The notes: a model not told the origin generated them from the sequence alone. A stretch of DNA of 64,000 nucleotides from an uncultured Erythrobacter sp. (GCF_947497915.1 NZ_CANMIJ010000002.1:124001-188000); one strand, 5' to 3'. Shown: positions 38,925-50,820, counted from the stretch's first letter. Translations and numbers: made by a program.

Positions 38925-39081
38925 CAGGCAGGATAATGCACAAAGGGCGCAAGTAGGAAATCACTCTGGCCAAGCGCGGTTTTTCGGGGCGCGCTTAGCC
39001 GCCATATCCGAATTCATGCGCCATGCCCGTTGAAAAAGCGTAGGCCATCAAGGGGGCATTCCGCCCCGACTGGAAAATGTG

Positions 39082-39213
39082 ATGGCCAAAGGTCAACAAA
39101 AGAAGAGCCGCGAAGCCCGCAAGCCCAAAAAGGAAAAAGTAAAAACCAACGCCTCGCAGCCGTCGCAAAAGCCCGGCGGGATTAAGGGTCTGGAGAATAT
39201 GAAGAACAATTAG
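39082..39213 (+). CDS. small Lys-rich hypothetical protein (43 aa)
   Basis: MAKGQQKKSREARKPKKEKVKTNASQPSQKPGGIKGLENMKNN*. Confidence 0.6.
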   Translation: MAKGQQKKSREARKPKKEKVKTNASQPSQKPGGIKGLENMKNN

Positions 39214-39450
39214 GCAAATGTGCGGCGAGGCAGCGCGCCGCGCGCCTCGCTGGTTGCCCAGCCTTTAACGTAAGAAGGCCAGTGAGGTGAGCGCGCCAAA
39301 GGACGCGGCGATGGTACGGGGTTCAGGTGTGTGTGCCGGCTGCGATCTTAAGACAGAATATGGCGGGGTAGGAAAGACAAATGGCCGCTCGCGTGTAGTT
39401 AGCATTAAGAAATGGATCTATTCGAGCAAGAAACGTGCTAGCATAGTCAA

Positions 39451-39882
39451 ATGAACAAGATTCAACGAATTTGGCAACAAAAGTACGTCCCTGTCATAGT
39501 AAGGCGCAGCGGCAATGGCAAACAACATCGCGTTCGCCTACCATTTCGCGGCGACAATCGAGAATGGCTAAGAAACGAGCGCCGCTCGCGACCTGTTTGG
39601 GTGTCCGACAGAAAGTTTTGGGAAATTCCGAAGGCTTGGTTCAATGATTTTGTCGAGCGCAGCTTAGATCGTTTCGAAGTAGTCTGGATTATTCAGCCTT
39701 ACCGCGAACAAGAGGTTTGTGCATCGGCATGCCTTAACGCTCAAGGCCACGAGTGCCAATGTTCTTGTATGGGGGCGAACCATGGAACTGGAAATGATGG
39801 CTCTTGGTTCGAAGTAAGCGAAGCATTCGCTGTCAAATGGGGCGAGAGTAAATGGGCCTGTAGACTGCTGGAAAAGAAATGA
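39451..39882 (+). CDS. Cys-rich small protein, candidate metal-binding partner in a two-gene cassette
   Basis: CASACLNAQGHECQCSCMGANHG (C-x3-C-x7-C-x-C-x-C-x4-H); ATGA overlap with next ORF. Confidence 0.75.
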   Translation: MNKIQRIWQQKYVPVIVRRSGNGKQHRVRLPFRGDNREWLRNERRSRPVWVSDRKFWEIPKAWFNDFVERSLDRFEVVWIIQPYREQEVCASACLNAQGHECQCSCMGANHGTGNDGSWFEVSEAFAVKWGESKWACRLLEKK

Positions 39883-41063
39883 GCACGCCAGCACTTACAT
39901 CTAGAGAGAAATCCATCACGAAGAAGCTGATCGCTGATGGCGAAGCTTATCAAGATGTTCAGCAACTAATCAATACCGGACGAAACCCAACTATAAACCC
40001 CGGGCGTTTGGCTGGCTCAGCGAATTGGGATGTTGAATCAGCGACTGACGACGAGGTTGCACGGTATCGCTATGAAAAATCACTAGTGGACTTGAAGAGT
40101 GGGTTATCACCGATCGATAACGAGCGGCTCTTTAGAGCGCGTGAGGCGATGATCGCTGCCGTCGACGCATTTAACAGCCCCACTCTTTTGTTCAAAGTTC
40201 AAATATTCCCAGTATTGAGCCAGATCGCATGGACATATTTGCTTCATGAATACTATTTTAGAAAAGGCGTCGAAATCATTAACGGTGATGGAAACTCACT
40301 TTTGCTTAGTCAAATTTTAAATCGAGAAGATTGCCCTCTCGAGGGCGATGTTGCTAAGAATTTGCGTGCCGTGAAGATTCTACGCGACGAGGTTGAACAC
40401 AAACTGCTCGCATCCATCGGACGAGCCTATTGGCCTCTTTTTCAAGCCAATTGCCTAAACTTTGATCAAACAATCAGAAAGCTATTTGGGGAAGATGCAG
40501 GTCTGCGTGACGTGCTCTCTTTATCCCTACAATTCGGACAGATGCAGCTCGACCAACTTTCGAAGCTACAGCAATACGATCTATCGCCAGCCATCGAAGC
40601 AATCGACACGGCTATTGCTGTTGCCACAGGGTTAGATGGTAACGAAGGTCCGAACTACCAATTCAAAGTAAGTTATCATTTCGAGAAAGCCACTAAAGGT
40701 GATTCTCACATAGTATTCTCTAAGAACAATCCCGGCTCTTCTACTGTGGCTAATGTCCTCACGCAAAAAGTAGTCGGAGATGAGCTTTGGCCGCACAAGC
40801 CATCACACGTAGTGCGAAAAGTAAGAGAGCAAACGGGAGAGAATTTCAATCAACACCAGCATACACTAGCCTGGAAAAAATACGGCGCGAGGCCTCGGAG
40901 TAATGCAAAGAACGCAAACGACTGCAAAAAGGATTTTTGCCACTACCACTCAGCACACAACGACTACACTTACTCCGATAAGTGGATCGAGTTTTTAGTC
41001 GGTGTGGTGACCGATGCCGACGAATTCAAAAAGCTGAAGATATATCAACCAAAAACTGGATGA
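39879..41063 (+). CDS. DUF3644-like protein with N-terminal HTH
   Basis: N-terminal LTSREKSITKKLIADGEAYQDVQQLINTGRNPTINPGRLAG; AVDAFNSPTLLFKVQIFPVLSQIAWTYLLHEYY; LRDEVEHK. Confidence 0.75.
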   Translation: MSTPALTSREKSITKKLIADGEAYQDVQQLINTGRNPTINPGRLAGSANWDVESATDDEVARYRYEKSLVDLKSGLSPIDNERLFRAREAMIAAVDAFNSPTLLFKVQIFPVLSQIAWTYLLHEYYFRKGVEIINGDGNSLLLSQILNREDCPLEGDVAKNLRAVKILRDEVEHKLLASIGRAYWPLFQANCLNFDQTIRKLFGEDAGLRDVLSLSLQFGQMQLDQLSKLQQYDLSPAIEAIDTAIAVATGLDGNEGPNYQFKVSYHFEKATKGDSHIVFSKNNPGSSTVANVLTQKVVGDELWPHKPSHVVRKVREQTGENFNQHQHTLAWKKYGARPRSNAKNANDCKKDFCHYHSAHNDYTYSDKWIEFLVGVVTDADEFKKLKIYQPKTG

Positions 41064-43092
<2,029 letters not shown>

Positions 43093-43166
43093 TGGAAATT
43101 GTCTAGGCGTTTCGCGTGGCTGCGTCCAGCCGATTGCTCGACCCGGCGCAGCCGCGCGGATTACAG

Positions 43167-43766
43167 TCAGTCTTCGCGGACGGCGCTCATCAAACATACC
43201 GCGAGCAGCACCGTGGCAAGAACGCCGGAACCGCCTGCGAGCGGCAGTTCACCAGAGAATTCACGGCCAAGAGCCATCGACAATGCGTTGGTGATGAAGG
43301 CGACCGCGCCGACAATCGCGGTAAGCACGCCTAGAGCTTTCGCGCCGCCATTCAGCTTGGCCATGCCGAACACGATTGCGGCGAGAGCCAGCAGCACCTT
43401 CGCCGCATTATATACCATGAAGGAGAAGGCGACGACGGCGCTGGCTGCCGGTGCGAAGGCTTCAACTTCGCCAGCAACCTCGAAAAACGGGCCAAACATA
43501 GTGAGCCCGGCGCCGACTTGCACGATATTGAGAACAGACGCGAATGCAATCGCGGCCCAGCCCAGATGCTGGCTTTTTGCCTGCACCATCGCAGATCCAG
43601 CAAAGGCCGCGAGCACCACGAACAGGAACCCTTCAGCGCCCCAGAGTAGCTGACGCGGAACATCCGCCTCAGAAATATAGAGCGCGGTGTAGATCGCCTG
43701 CGTGACGGCAGCGATGATAAGCAGCCCAGCAACAATCTGAGCCGTGCGTTTCAGTGTGAATTCCAT
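43167..43766 (-). CDS. hypothetical membrane protein
   Basis: Multiple TM segments; start MEFTLKRTAQ. Confidence 0.75.
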   Translation of the reverse strand: MEFTLKRTAQIVAGLLIIAAVTQAIYTALYISEADVPRQLLWGAEGFLFVVLAAFAGSAMVQAKSQHLGWAAIAFASVLNIVQVGAGLTMFGPFFEVAGEVEAFAPAASAVVAFSFMVYNAAKVLLALAAIVFGMAKLNGGAKALGVLTAIVGAVAFITNALSMALGREFSGELPLAGGSGVLATVLLAVCLMSAVRED

Positions 43767-43929
43767 CTTATGTGTCCCTATTCCTTCCCCGAAGATAGGA
43801 CGTATACGCTGCAAGCGCGCAGATAGTTACAGGAATTGCACGTCAGGCCGCTGCCCCAACGCCGTATCAGCTTGCCTGCCCGCACCAACAGCCTACGAAT
43901 GAAGGCCTGAATACCAATTGGGGGGCAAT

Positions 43930-44604
43930 ATGAACAACGATAGCGTCAACGACCTACAAAAACTCGACACCAATCTGGACAACACTCTCGATGCGATGCT
44001 CGCACCGATCATGGCAGTCGATGAAGAGGCGTTTCCAAAGTCTGTCCGCCAAATGCTGAAAAGAGAGATTGACGCGCAGAGCCCTAGCGGAACCTTCTGG
44101 ACGTCCAGTGATGATGCCTTGGATGACAGCATCCAAACGATCTCTGAGAAGCGAACCTTCGAAAAGAGAATGGCAGAGATTAAGCACGGAGCGGAGACTG
44201 CGACCTACGCCGCGAGCAGTGCGTATCACGACGCAAAGCTGGCCTGGAAACTGGCGCGCAACACCTATGACGACAGCAAAACCGCCATGCAGGCCGATCT
44301 CGAATACAGCGATCGGATGGCCATGAATGGGTACAAAGAGGAATTTAGCGACGATTCAAAGTCGGGTGTGTTCGCGCTCATCGCGAAATTACAAACCAAT
44401 CAGATCGCTGGCCGCAACACCCGTTCCGTTGATACAGCGGCGGCCAATACCGTTCTTAGCGAACAAGCGAGCATTCTCATCAAAGCGTATACTACGTTCA
44501 TGGACGTCACTTTCGAAATTGAGTTAACCCGAATGGAAAATCAGGCCATCGCGTTCAAGGAGTATTGGCAGGCGGTCGAAGCGATCTTCGGCACCGATGA
44601 CTGA
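43930..44604 (+). CDS. hypothetical helical protein (224 aa), no recognised family
   Basis: Long ORF without competing frame; start MNNDSVND. Confidence 0.6.
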   Translation: MNNDSVNDLQKLDTNLDNTLDAMLAPIMAVDEEAFPKSVRQMLKREIDAQSPSGTFWTSSDDALDDSIQTISEKRTFEKRMAEIKHGAETATYAASSAYHDAKLAWKLARNTYDDSKTAMQADLEYSDRMAMNGYKEEFSDDSKSGVFALIAKLQTNQIAGRNTRSVDTAAANTVLSEQASILIKAYTTFMDVTFEIELTRMENQAIAFKEYWQAVEAIFGTDD

Positions 44605-44654
44605 ACTCGATAATTGACTTAAGCCTTCGGTGCCGACGCAGTTTTCGCTCACGC

Positions 44655-45323
44655 ATGATCCATGTAAAGCGGCTCGCAATCGTGACCGCGCTTTACCGCC
44701 TTGATTGCTCTGCTGCTCAGATCGCCTCCCGCTTTGGTGCGAGGCTTGGGGATGATCCGTGGGCGGGTGGCTATGTCGCGCCGCTCAAATTCGCACCTGT
44801 GGTTACGGCAGGGCGGGAATTCATTGCAGGGCCGCGGCCTGCGGGCGGGAGGCTACAGCCGCGGATCACGCCGCGATTGTGGGGCGTGGAGCCGCCGCCG
44901 AACTCCGATGATCCGACACGGCGCATCGCGACGGTTCGCAACCATGACAGTCCGTTCTGGATCGGGAACCTGCGCAACAGCGAATTTCGCTGCCTGATCC
45001 CTGCCACATCCGTAATGCTTTGGGGCAGCGGCACGGATTACGAAGGGCGCAGGCTCAAACACTGGTTCGCACCGAAAGACGAACCGATCTTTGCCATGGC
45101 CGCTGTCTGGAAAGACGAAGACGTTCCCGCTTTCGCGATCCTGACGACCAAAGCACGCGGCGCGGCGCAGGATGCGGGGTGCAAGGCGATGCCAATAATC
45201 CTGCCAAACCACGAGGGCGCACGGCAATTCTGGCTCCACGGCGGATGGGATAAAGTGCGCAGCCTGATCGAACGGCCAGAGCCTATCGAATTGATCGAAA
45301 CCAGCGATCCGGCGCACACGTGA
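44655..45323 (+). CDS. SRAP/YedK-like protein with apparently degenerate active site
   Basis: ALYRLDCSAAQIASRFGA...FAPVVTAGREFIAGPR...FRCLIPATS...FAILTTKARGAAQDAGCKAMPIIL pattern of the SRAP family; start may be GTG 44682. Confidence 0.8.
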   Translation: MIHVKRLAIVTALYRLDCSAAQIASRFGARLGDDPWAGGYVAPLKFAPVVTAGREFIAGPRPAGGRLQPRITPRLWGVEPPPNSDDPTRRIATVRNHDSPFWIGNLRNSEFRCLIPATSVMLWGSGTDYEGRRLKHWFAPKDEPIFAMAAVWKDEDVPAFAILTTKARGAAQDAGCKAMPIILPNHEGARQFWLHGGWDKVRSLIERPEPIELIETSDPAHT

Positions 45324-46214
45324 TCAGTCGGTTTCGGGGATGTCCGCCGTCTGCCCTTCGCCGGTGAAGTAAGCGCGATCTGAACCTGCAAGCCACTCCG
45401 GCACATTGGCGGGCACATGCATACCGACAGTCGTTTCTGCGTTGAATGTCTCGTCAAACAGCTTGTCTGGATTGGCAGTGCCGAAATGCCAATAGGGCAC
45501 AATCGCAAGTCCGGTTCGCGCCGATGACAGGAATTCCGCGTGATCGGTAAAGTGCTTTCGCGCCGGATCGGCATCGCCGAAATGCATGACCCGCATATAT
45601 TGATTGTCGCTTGTCGGGGCAGAGACGCGGTAAGTGATGTTGTGGACATCGCTGTGCCGATCAGGCCAGCCGGTGTGGGGCGATCGCATGGCGACAACCT
45701 CAACCCCGTCAATCTCGAACGCGCGCGATTGTTCACCGTTGCGGAGAGTTATGGCGCGAACCTGAGTTTCAAGGCCGAAATTCCAGCCTGCTTCTTTGCG
45801 AAGTTGGTCTAACGCCTGAGCAGGTGCGACCAGTTTCAGATCGGGTTGATAGGCCAACATTTCGGTCATGTATTTGGCGGAAAAATGATCGTCATGCGCG
45901 TGGGTGACAAACACTGCCGTTACCGCGTCATAAGGCGCTTCGCCTTTGACGATTTTGTCGATCAACGCATCATCCAATGGCTCAAGCGAGCCGAAATGAT
46001 CATCATAAATCGGATCGAAAAGGAATTTTGCTGCCGCATTCTCGGCGCCTATTTGCGTCATTACGCCCGCGTTCAAAATTGATGTCGCGCCTGTTCCGCT
46101 GGCAACGGCTGAAGGCAGTTCAGCAGGCGGCGGTGCGGCCACGTCCGCCGATCCGCATGCTGGCAAAGTTAAGGCTGCGGCAAACAAGACGGACGCACTG
46201 AAATACGGTTTCAT
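45324..46214 (-). CDS. MBL-fold metallo-hydrolase
   Basis: VFVTHAHDDHFSAKYM; signal/lipobox ALTLPACGS. Confidence 0.9.
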   Translation of the reverse strand: MKPYFSASVLFAAALTLPACGSADVAAPPPAELPSAVASGTGATSILNAGVMTQIGAENAAAKFLFDPIYDDHFGSLEPLDDALIDKIVKGEAPYDAVTAVFVTHAHDDHFSAKYMTEMLAYQPDLKLVAPAQALDQLRKEAGWNFGLETQVRAITLRNGEQSRAFEIDGVEVVAMRSPHTGWPDRHSDVHNITYRVSAPTSDNQYMRVMHFGDADPARKHFTDHAEFLSSARTGLAIVPYWHFGTANPDKLFDETFNAETTVGMHVPANVPEWLAGSDRAYFTGEGQTADIPETD

Positions 46215-46224
46215 GGGATCACTT

Positions 46225-47142
46225 TCACGTCGACAAACACATCCGCATTCCGCGCCGCGCGATGTTAAATCCGCGCGCTTCGACTTGCTTGCTTTGGGCG
46301 CTGGCAGGATCGCGGATCGGATTGGTGTGATTGTAATGGATAAAGTGCACCTTGGCCCGCTCGCTTTTCGGCAGATCGGCCAGCTGATCCATCGTGCCGG
46401 CGACGCGCGGATGCGGGATCGCGCTCATATCGCGGCCTTTCAACTCGTTATCGTCCCAGAATGTCGCGTCGATAAAGGCATAGTCCACGCCGCCGATCAG
46501 GTCCGATAATTCCCCCCCGCCATTTTGCGCAAACTCATCCCAGCTATCGAGGTCGGGCACATACAGAGCGCGCTTATCCGGTGTCATAATCAGGAAACCG
46601 ACCGTCTCGGAAAACTCGTCGCGGTGAGGGACGGTGATCGGGAGCACGCCGAATTCATCGGTCAGAACGGTAAAGCCGCCCTGCTCCATTTCGGTGACTG
46701 CGATATTGTCGAGCGTCAGCAGCTGGCTCCACGGGGCGTTTTCCCGCAGGAATTTGGCCATACGCCACATAGCGAACACCGGCACTTTATCAGCGCCCGC
46801 CGCTTCTCGCCCGAAATAGGCAAGGCCCAGATAATGCCCGATATGCGCATGGGTCAGGAATACGCCGTCTATGCCCAAGCCTTCTTTCGGCGGTTCGATC
46901 CGGTCAAGCATTGCGAGTTGCTGTGTGATCGCAGGGGTCGCATCGAACAGAAAGCGCTGGCCATTTTCGCGGTCGATAATCGCGATAGAAGACGGCAACA
47001 GCGCAGGCGCTGTATCATCCGCATTGCCTATCTGCGGCGCGCCTGCATCTTGCCCCGCGCCCAGAACAACGATCTCGCGAGCGCAGGCCTCTGGCGCGCT
47101 CACCGATAAAGCGAGCGCGCCAAGCGTGGTTGCAAAGCTCAC
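46225..47142 (-). CDS. MBL-fold metallo-hydrolase (PqqB-like)
   Basis: IVVLGAGQDAGAPQIG; VFLTHAHIGHYLGLAYFGREA; HFIHYNHTNP. Confidence 0.9.
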   Translation of the reverse strand: MSFATTLGALALSVSAPEACAREIVVLGAGQDAGAPQIGNADDTAPALLPSSIAIIDRENGQRFLFDATPAITQQLAMLDRIEPPKEGLGIDGVFLTHAHIGHYLGLAYFGREAAGADKVPVFAMWRMAKFLRENAPWSQLLTLDNIAVTEMEQGGFTVLTDEFGVLPITVPHRDEFSETVGFLIMTPDKRALYVPDLDSWDEFAQNGGGELSDLIGGVDYAFIDATFWDDNELKGRDMSAIPHPRVAGTMDQLADLPKSERAKVHFIHYNHTNPIRDPASAQSKQVEARGFNIARRGMRMCLST

Positions 47143-48455
47143 TCGATAACTCGCCCGCGAACCATCACGAAACCGACATCTTCCAGCACCGTGACATCGG
47201 CCAGCGGGTTGCCATCAACGGCGATGATATCCGCCGAATATCCAACGGCGATGCGCCCGATCTCGCTTTCCATACCGAGGATTTCGGCAGCGACAGTCGT
47301 CGCGCTGGCCAATGCCTGGCGGTCGCTCATCCCGCCCGCTTTCATCAGCGCAAATTCGCCTGCATTTTCGCCGTGCGGGAACACGCCCGCATCCGTGCCG
47401 AATGCGACTTTCACATCATATTCGATCGCGCGTTCAACGATGGTTCCGGCAAAGGCTGCCACCGCGCGGATCTTGTCCTCGACCACTGGCGTGTAGAACC
47501 CTTTGCCAAGGTTTTTCTTGATCCCTTCAAATGCCATCAGTGTCGGGACAAGCGTGGTGCCATTGGCGTTCATCGCCTGCGCTGCGGCTTCGTCGATATA
47601 GGTGCCATGCTCGATTGTGTGGACGCCTGCGCGCGCGGCGGCTTCGATACCGCGAGCGCCGTGTGCGTGGGCTGCGACTTTCAGGCCGAGCGTTTCTGCC
47701 GTGTCGACAATCGCTTTCATCTCGTCATCGGTAAAGTGCGCTTCCAACCCGCGCCCTTGCTGTGACAGCACCCCGCCGGTCGCGGTGATCTTGATCAGGT
47801 CAGCTCCGTATTTCGATGCGGTGCGCACTTTCTCGGAGCATTCAATCGGGCCGGTGCAGGAAAAGTCCGATCCAATCGCATCATTCACGTGCTTGTTAAA
47901 ACCGTTCGTATCCCCGTGGCCGCCAACAATCGCGATGGTTCGCGCGCTGGTGACAATGCGCGGTCCGGCGACAACGCCGCTGGCCGTGGCGCGGCGCAGG
48001 CTTTGTGTGACCTGATCCGTGCGAGAGCCCAGATCGCGAACCGTGGTAAAACCGGCGAGCGCCGTGATGCGCGCGTTCTTCGCCGCGATCAGCGTGTACC
48101 ATTCCGGCGGATTGGTCGCCGCGCGCCAGAACTCACCCGAAGGGTCGCCAGAAAGGTGGGTGTGGAGGTCGATCAGGCCTGGAACCAGCGTTCTGTCCGA
48201 CAGATCGGTAAATTGGGCCATGTTGTTGTCAGCCACGAGCTCGGCGACAATTGCATTCGCGTCCGCGCCGCCGACAGGAAGCATTTCCTTGATCCGGCCA
48301 TCCTCGATCACGATCAACATCGGGCCCGTAGGCTCGGTATCGGCATCGGTGATAACACTGCCCGCTTTGATATACATATCTTGGGCCGCAGCACTCGTGC
48401 TCATCATCGCCAAAGCGGCTGCTGCGGGAACCGCTAGTTTCGTCAGGAATTTCAT
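47139..48455 (-). CDS. amidohydrolase family protein
   Basis: LVPGLIDLHTHLSGDP; VAAHAHGARGIEAAARAGVHTIEHGTYID; AFGTDAGVFPHG. Confidence 0.93.
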   Translation of the reverse strand: MKFLTKLAVPAAAALAMMSTSAAAQDMYIKAGSVITDADTEPTGPMLIVIEDGRIKEMLPVGGADANAIVAELVADNNMAQFTDLSDRTLVPGLIDLHTHLSGDPSGEFWRAATNPPEWYTLIAAKNARITALAGFTTVRDLGSRTDQVTQSLRRATASGVVAGPRIVTSARTIAIVGGHGDTNGFNKHVNDAIGSDFSCTGPIECSEKVRTASKYGADLIKITATGGVLSQQGRGLEAHFTDDEMKAIVDTAETLGLKVAAHAHGARGIEAAARAGVHTIEHGTYIDEAAAQAMNANGTTLVPTLMAFEGIKKNLGKGFYTPVVEDKIRAVAAFAGTIVERAIEYDVKVAFGTDAGVFPHGENAGEFALMKAGGMSDRQALASATTVAAEILGMESEIGRIAVGYSADIIAVDGNPLADVTVLEDVGFVMVRGRVIE

Positions 48456-48610
48456 ATTCACCATCTCCCCTTTGGAAACTTGATGCAGCGCAACTCGGCG
48501 CAGCACAAGAGGGAACGAGAGTCGAAGATGCCGGGATGCTTCATTTGCCATCAAGCCACCGTTCGTTATGACTGACAGCAAGAATCGAATAACAAGGGAC
48601 AACTATTTTC

Positions 48611-50698
48611 ATGATCCGTAAGTTCGCCAAGCCTTTCGCCCTCACCGCCACATTGCTCGCCGGCGCTTCGCTCGCCGCGACGGCTCAGGCCCGACCGATG
48701 ACGCCGGAAGACGTCGCCAAGCTGGAAAGCGTTGGCGCGATGGCGATCTCTCCTGATGGCACCCGTGTTGCCTACACCACGTCCAGCCTGCCGGATGTCA
48801 CCGAAGGCGAAAAGAACGGCAGCTTCAAATCCGAATTGAAAGTCGCGACCGGCCCCGATGCGGCCCGCGCTTACCTGCCCGATGATATCAGCCCGCGCGG
48901 CGTGGCGTTCTCTCCCGATGGCAGCATGGTCACGTTCCTCTGGGCCAAGGGTAAAGAAGACACCGCAGTATGGGGCATCCCCGTTGATGGCGGCACCTAT
49001 CGCAAACTGGCCGCGGTGAAAGACACAGGCGTTCGCTCTTATGAAATGAGCGCGGATGGCAGCATGATCTACCTTCTCACCGGAGCGGGCGAAGACAAGC
49101 AGCGCACAACGCAAAGCAAGGCCGGCTTTAACGCCCGCATCTACGAGGAAGAATTCCGCCCCGCGCGCATGTTCGCCGCGAAAATCGGCATGGAAGTCGA
49201 CAAAGAACCGACCGAGATCGCTGTGCCCGGCTTCGTCAGCGCATTCGACATTTCGCCTGACAATTCCTTCGCTCTTGTCGAAACCGCACCGACCCCGCTC
49301 GTCGATGACAGTTACACCAGCAAGCGGGTGAACATCATCGATCTGGCGACCGGCAATGTCCGCGCCGTGGTCGAAACACCGGGCAAAATCGGCGACGTTG
49401 AAATCTCGCCCGACAGCTCGCAGCTTTCGCTGATCGCGGGCGTTGATATGAACGACCCTGCGGCAACTACCCTGCACCTCGTCGATGCATCCAACGGCAG
49501 CTACCGCGCTTTGAACGAAGGCGCAGCCGAAGCCGCCGTTGATGCGGAATGGCTGGCCGATGGCCGCCTCGCCGCTGTGATTCACACAGGCGCGCAAAGC
49601 TCCCTGCGGATGTATGCACCAGACGGCGCAGAGCTGACCGAAATTGACGGCGGCGATCTGATCCTCAGCCGCGTCGAATCCGCCAATGGCACAGTTGTCG
49701 TTGCAGCGAACTCTCCAAAACACCCGACAGAAATGTTCGCATGGTCGGGCGGATCATTCCAACGTTGGACCAATCACAACGATTGGCTGTCAGAAATCGA
49801 TTTCGGTGAGCAGCGCGCCTACACCTACACCGCGACCGATGGCCGACAGGTCGAAGGCGTCCTCATCCTGCCTGTGGGCGGCGTTCCAGAAGGCGGCGCG
49901 CCGACCATCATGAACGTCCACGGCGGACCGGAAGCGCATGACAGCAATGGCTGGCAAACCGCCTATTCCAAGCCGGGCCAGGTCGCCGCGGGCCAAGGGT
50001 ATGCCGTATTCCTGCCTAACTATCGCGGTTCAACCGGTTACGGTGTCGACTTCGCAAAGCAGCATCAGGGCCGCTACACCGATCCTGAATTCCGCGATAT
50101 TGTTGATGCAAAGAGAGCTCTTGTCGCCGACGGCATTACCGATGGAGACCGCACCGGCATCACTGGCGGTTCGTATGGCGGCTATGCCAGCGCATGGGGC
50201 GCGACGTTCTATTCGGATGAATATGCCGCCGCTGTCATGTCCGTGGGCATTTCCAACCAAGTGTCGAAATTTGGCACCGGCGATATCCCGTATGAAATGT
50301 ACAATGTGCACAGCCGCAAATGGCCATGGGATGATTGGCAGGCAATGCTCGAAATCTCGCCGATCTACCACGTTGATAAAGCCAACACGCCAATCCTGAT
50401 CCTGCACGGTGAAGACGATACGCGCGTTGACCCGGGTCAGAGCCTTGAACTGTATCGCTCGCTGAAAGTGCGTAAGCCTGACGTGCCTGCGCGCCTCGTA
50501 TTCTACCCGGGCGAAGGCCACGGCAACCGTCTGGCGGCGGGCCGTTACGACTTTAACCTGCGTATGATGGACTGGTTTGAAACCTACTTGAAAACCGGTG
50601 ACCGCGATGCGGACATGCCAACCACGCGCCCGCAACTGGCAGACGGCGCGAAGGGGGCAAAGGTTAAGGACGAGGACAAGGATGACGGCGAGGATTGA
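48611..50698 (+). CDS. S9 family peptidase (prolyl oligopeptidase family)
   Basis: GDRTGITGGSYGGYASAWGATF; ILILHGEDDTRVDPGQSLELYRSL; GEGHGNR. Confidence 0.95.
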   Translation: MIRKFAKPFALTATLLAGASLAATAQARPMTPEDVAKLESVGAMAISPDGTRVAYTTSSLPDVTEGEKNGSFKSELKVATGPDAARAYLPDDISPRGVAFSPDGSMVTFLWAKGKEDTAVWGIPVDGGTYRKLAAVKDTGVRSYEMSADGSMIYLLTGAGEDKQRTTQSKAGFNARIYEEEFRPARMFAAKIGMEVDKEPTEIAVPGFVSAFDISPDNSFALVETAPTPLVDDSYTSKRVNIIDLATGNVRAVVETPGKIGDVEISPDSSQLSLIAGVDMNDPAATTLHLVDASNGSYRALNEGAAEAAVDAEWLADGRLAAVIHTGAQSSLRMYAPDGAELTEIDGGDLILSRVESANGTVVVAANSPKHPTEMFAWSGGSFQRWTNHNDWLSEIDFGEQRAYTYTATDGRQVEGVLILPVGGVPEGGAPTIMNVHGGPEAHDSNGWQTAYSKPGQVAAGQGYAVFLPNYRGSTGYGVDFAKQHQGRYTDPEFRDIVDAKRALVADGITDGDRTGITGGSYGGYASAWGATFYSDEYAAAVMSVGISNQVSKFGTGDIPYEMYNVHSRKWPWDDWQAMLEISPIYHVDKANTPILILHGEDDTRVDPGQSLELYRSLKVRKPDVPARLVFYPGEGHGNRLAAGRYDFNLRMMDWFETYLKTGDRDADMPTTRPQLADGAKGAKVKDEDKDDGED

Positions 50699-50730
50699 TC
50701 GCACGCGTCATGCCGCATCAAATTGAAAAG

Positions 50731-50766
50731 GGCCGCGCCGGGAAACCAGCGCGGCCTTTTTCGTTT
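50731..50766 (+). terminator. Rho-independent terminator downstream of S9 peptidase
   Basis: GGCCGCGCCGGGAAACCAGCGCGGCCTTTTTCGTTTT. Confidence 0.85.
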
Positions 50767-50820
50767 TGCTTGTGCACGGGAAACTACGCTAAAGTCGCGG
50801 CGTAAACACAGGGGCAATCA

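Noticed and set aside
39300-39420. Possible tRNA as integration site next to the accessory cassette
   Set aside because: Only a GGGTTCA-like stretch; no T-arm/anticodon-arm pairing or acceptor stem could be assembled
45324-47142. Tandem MBL-fold hydrolases plus amidohydrolase and S9 peptidase as a special resistance cluster
   Set aside because: Each is an ordinary exported hydrolase family; adjacency suggests peptide/ester catabolism but nothing in the sequence supports a dedicated new system
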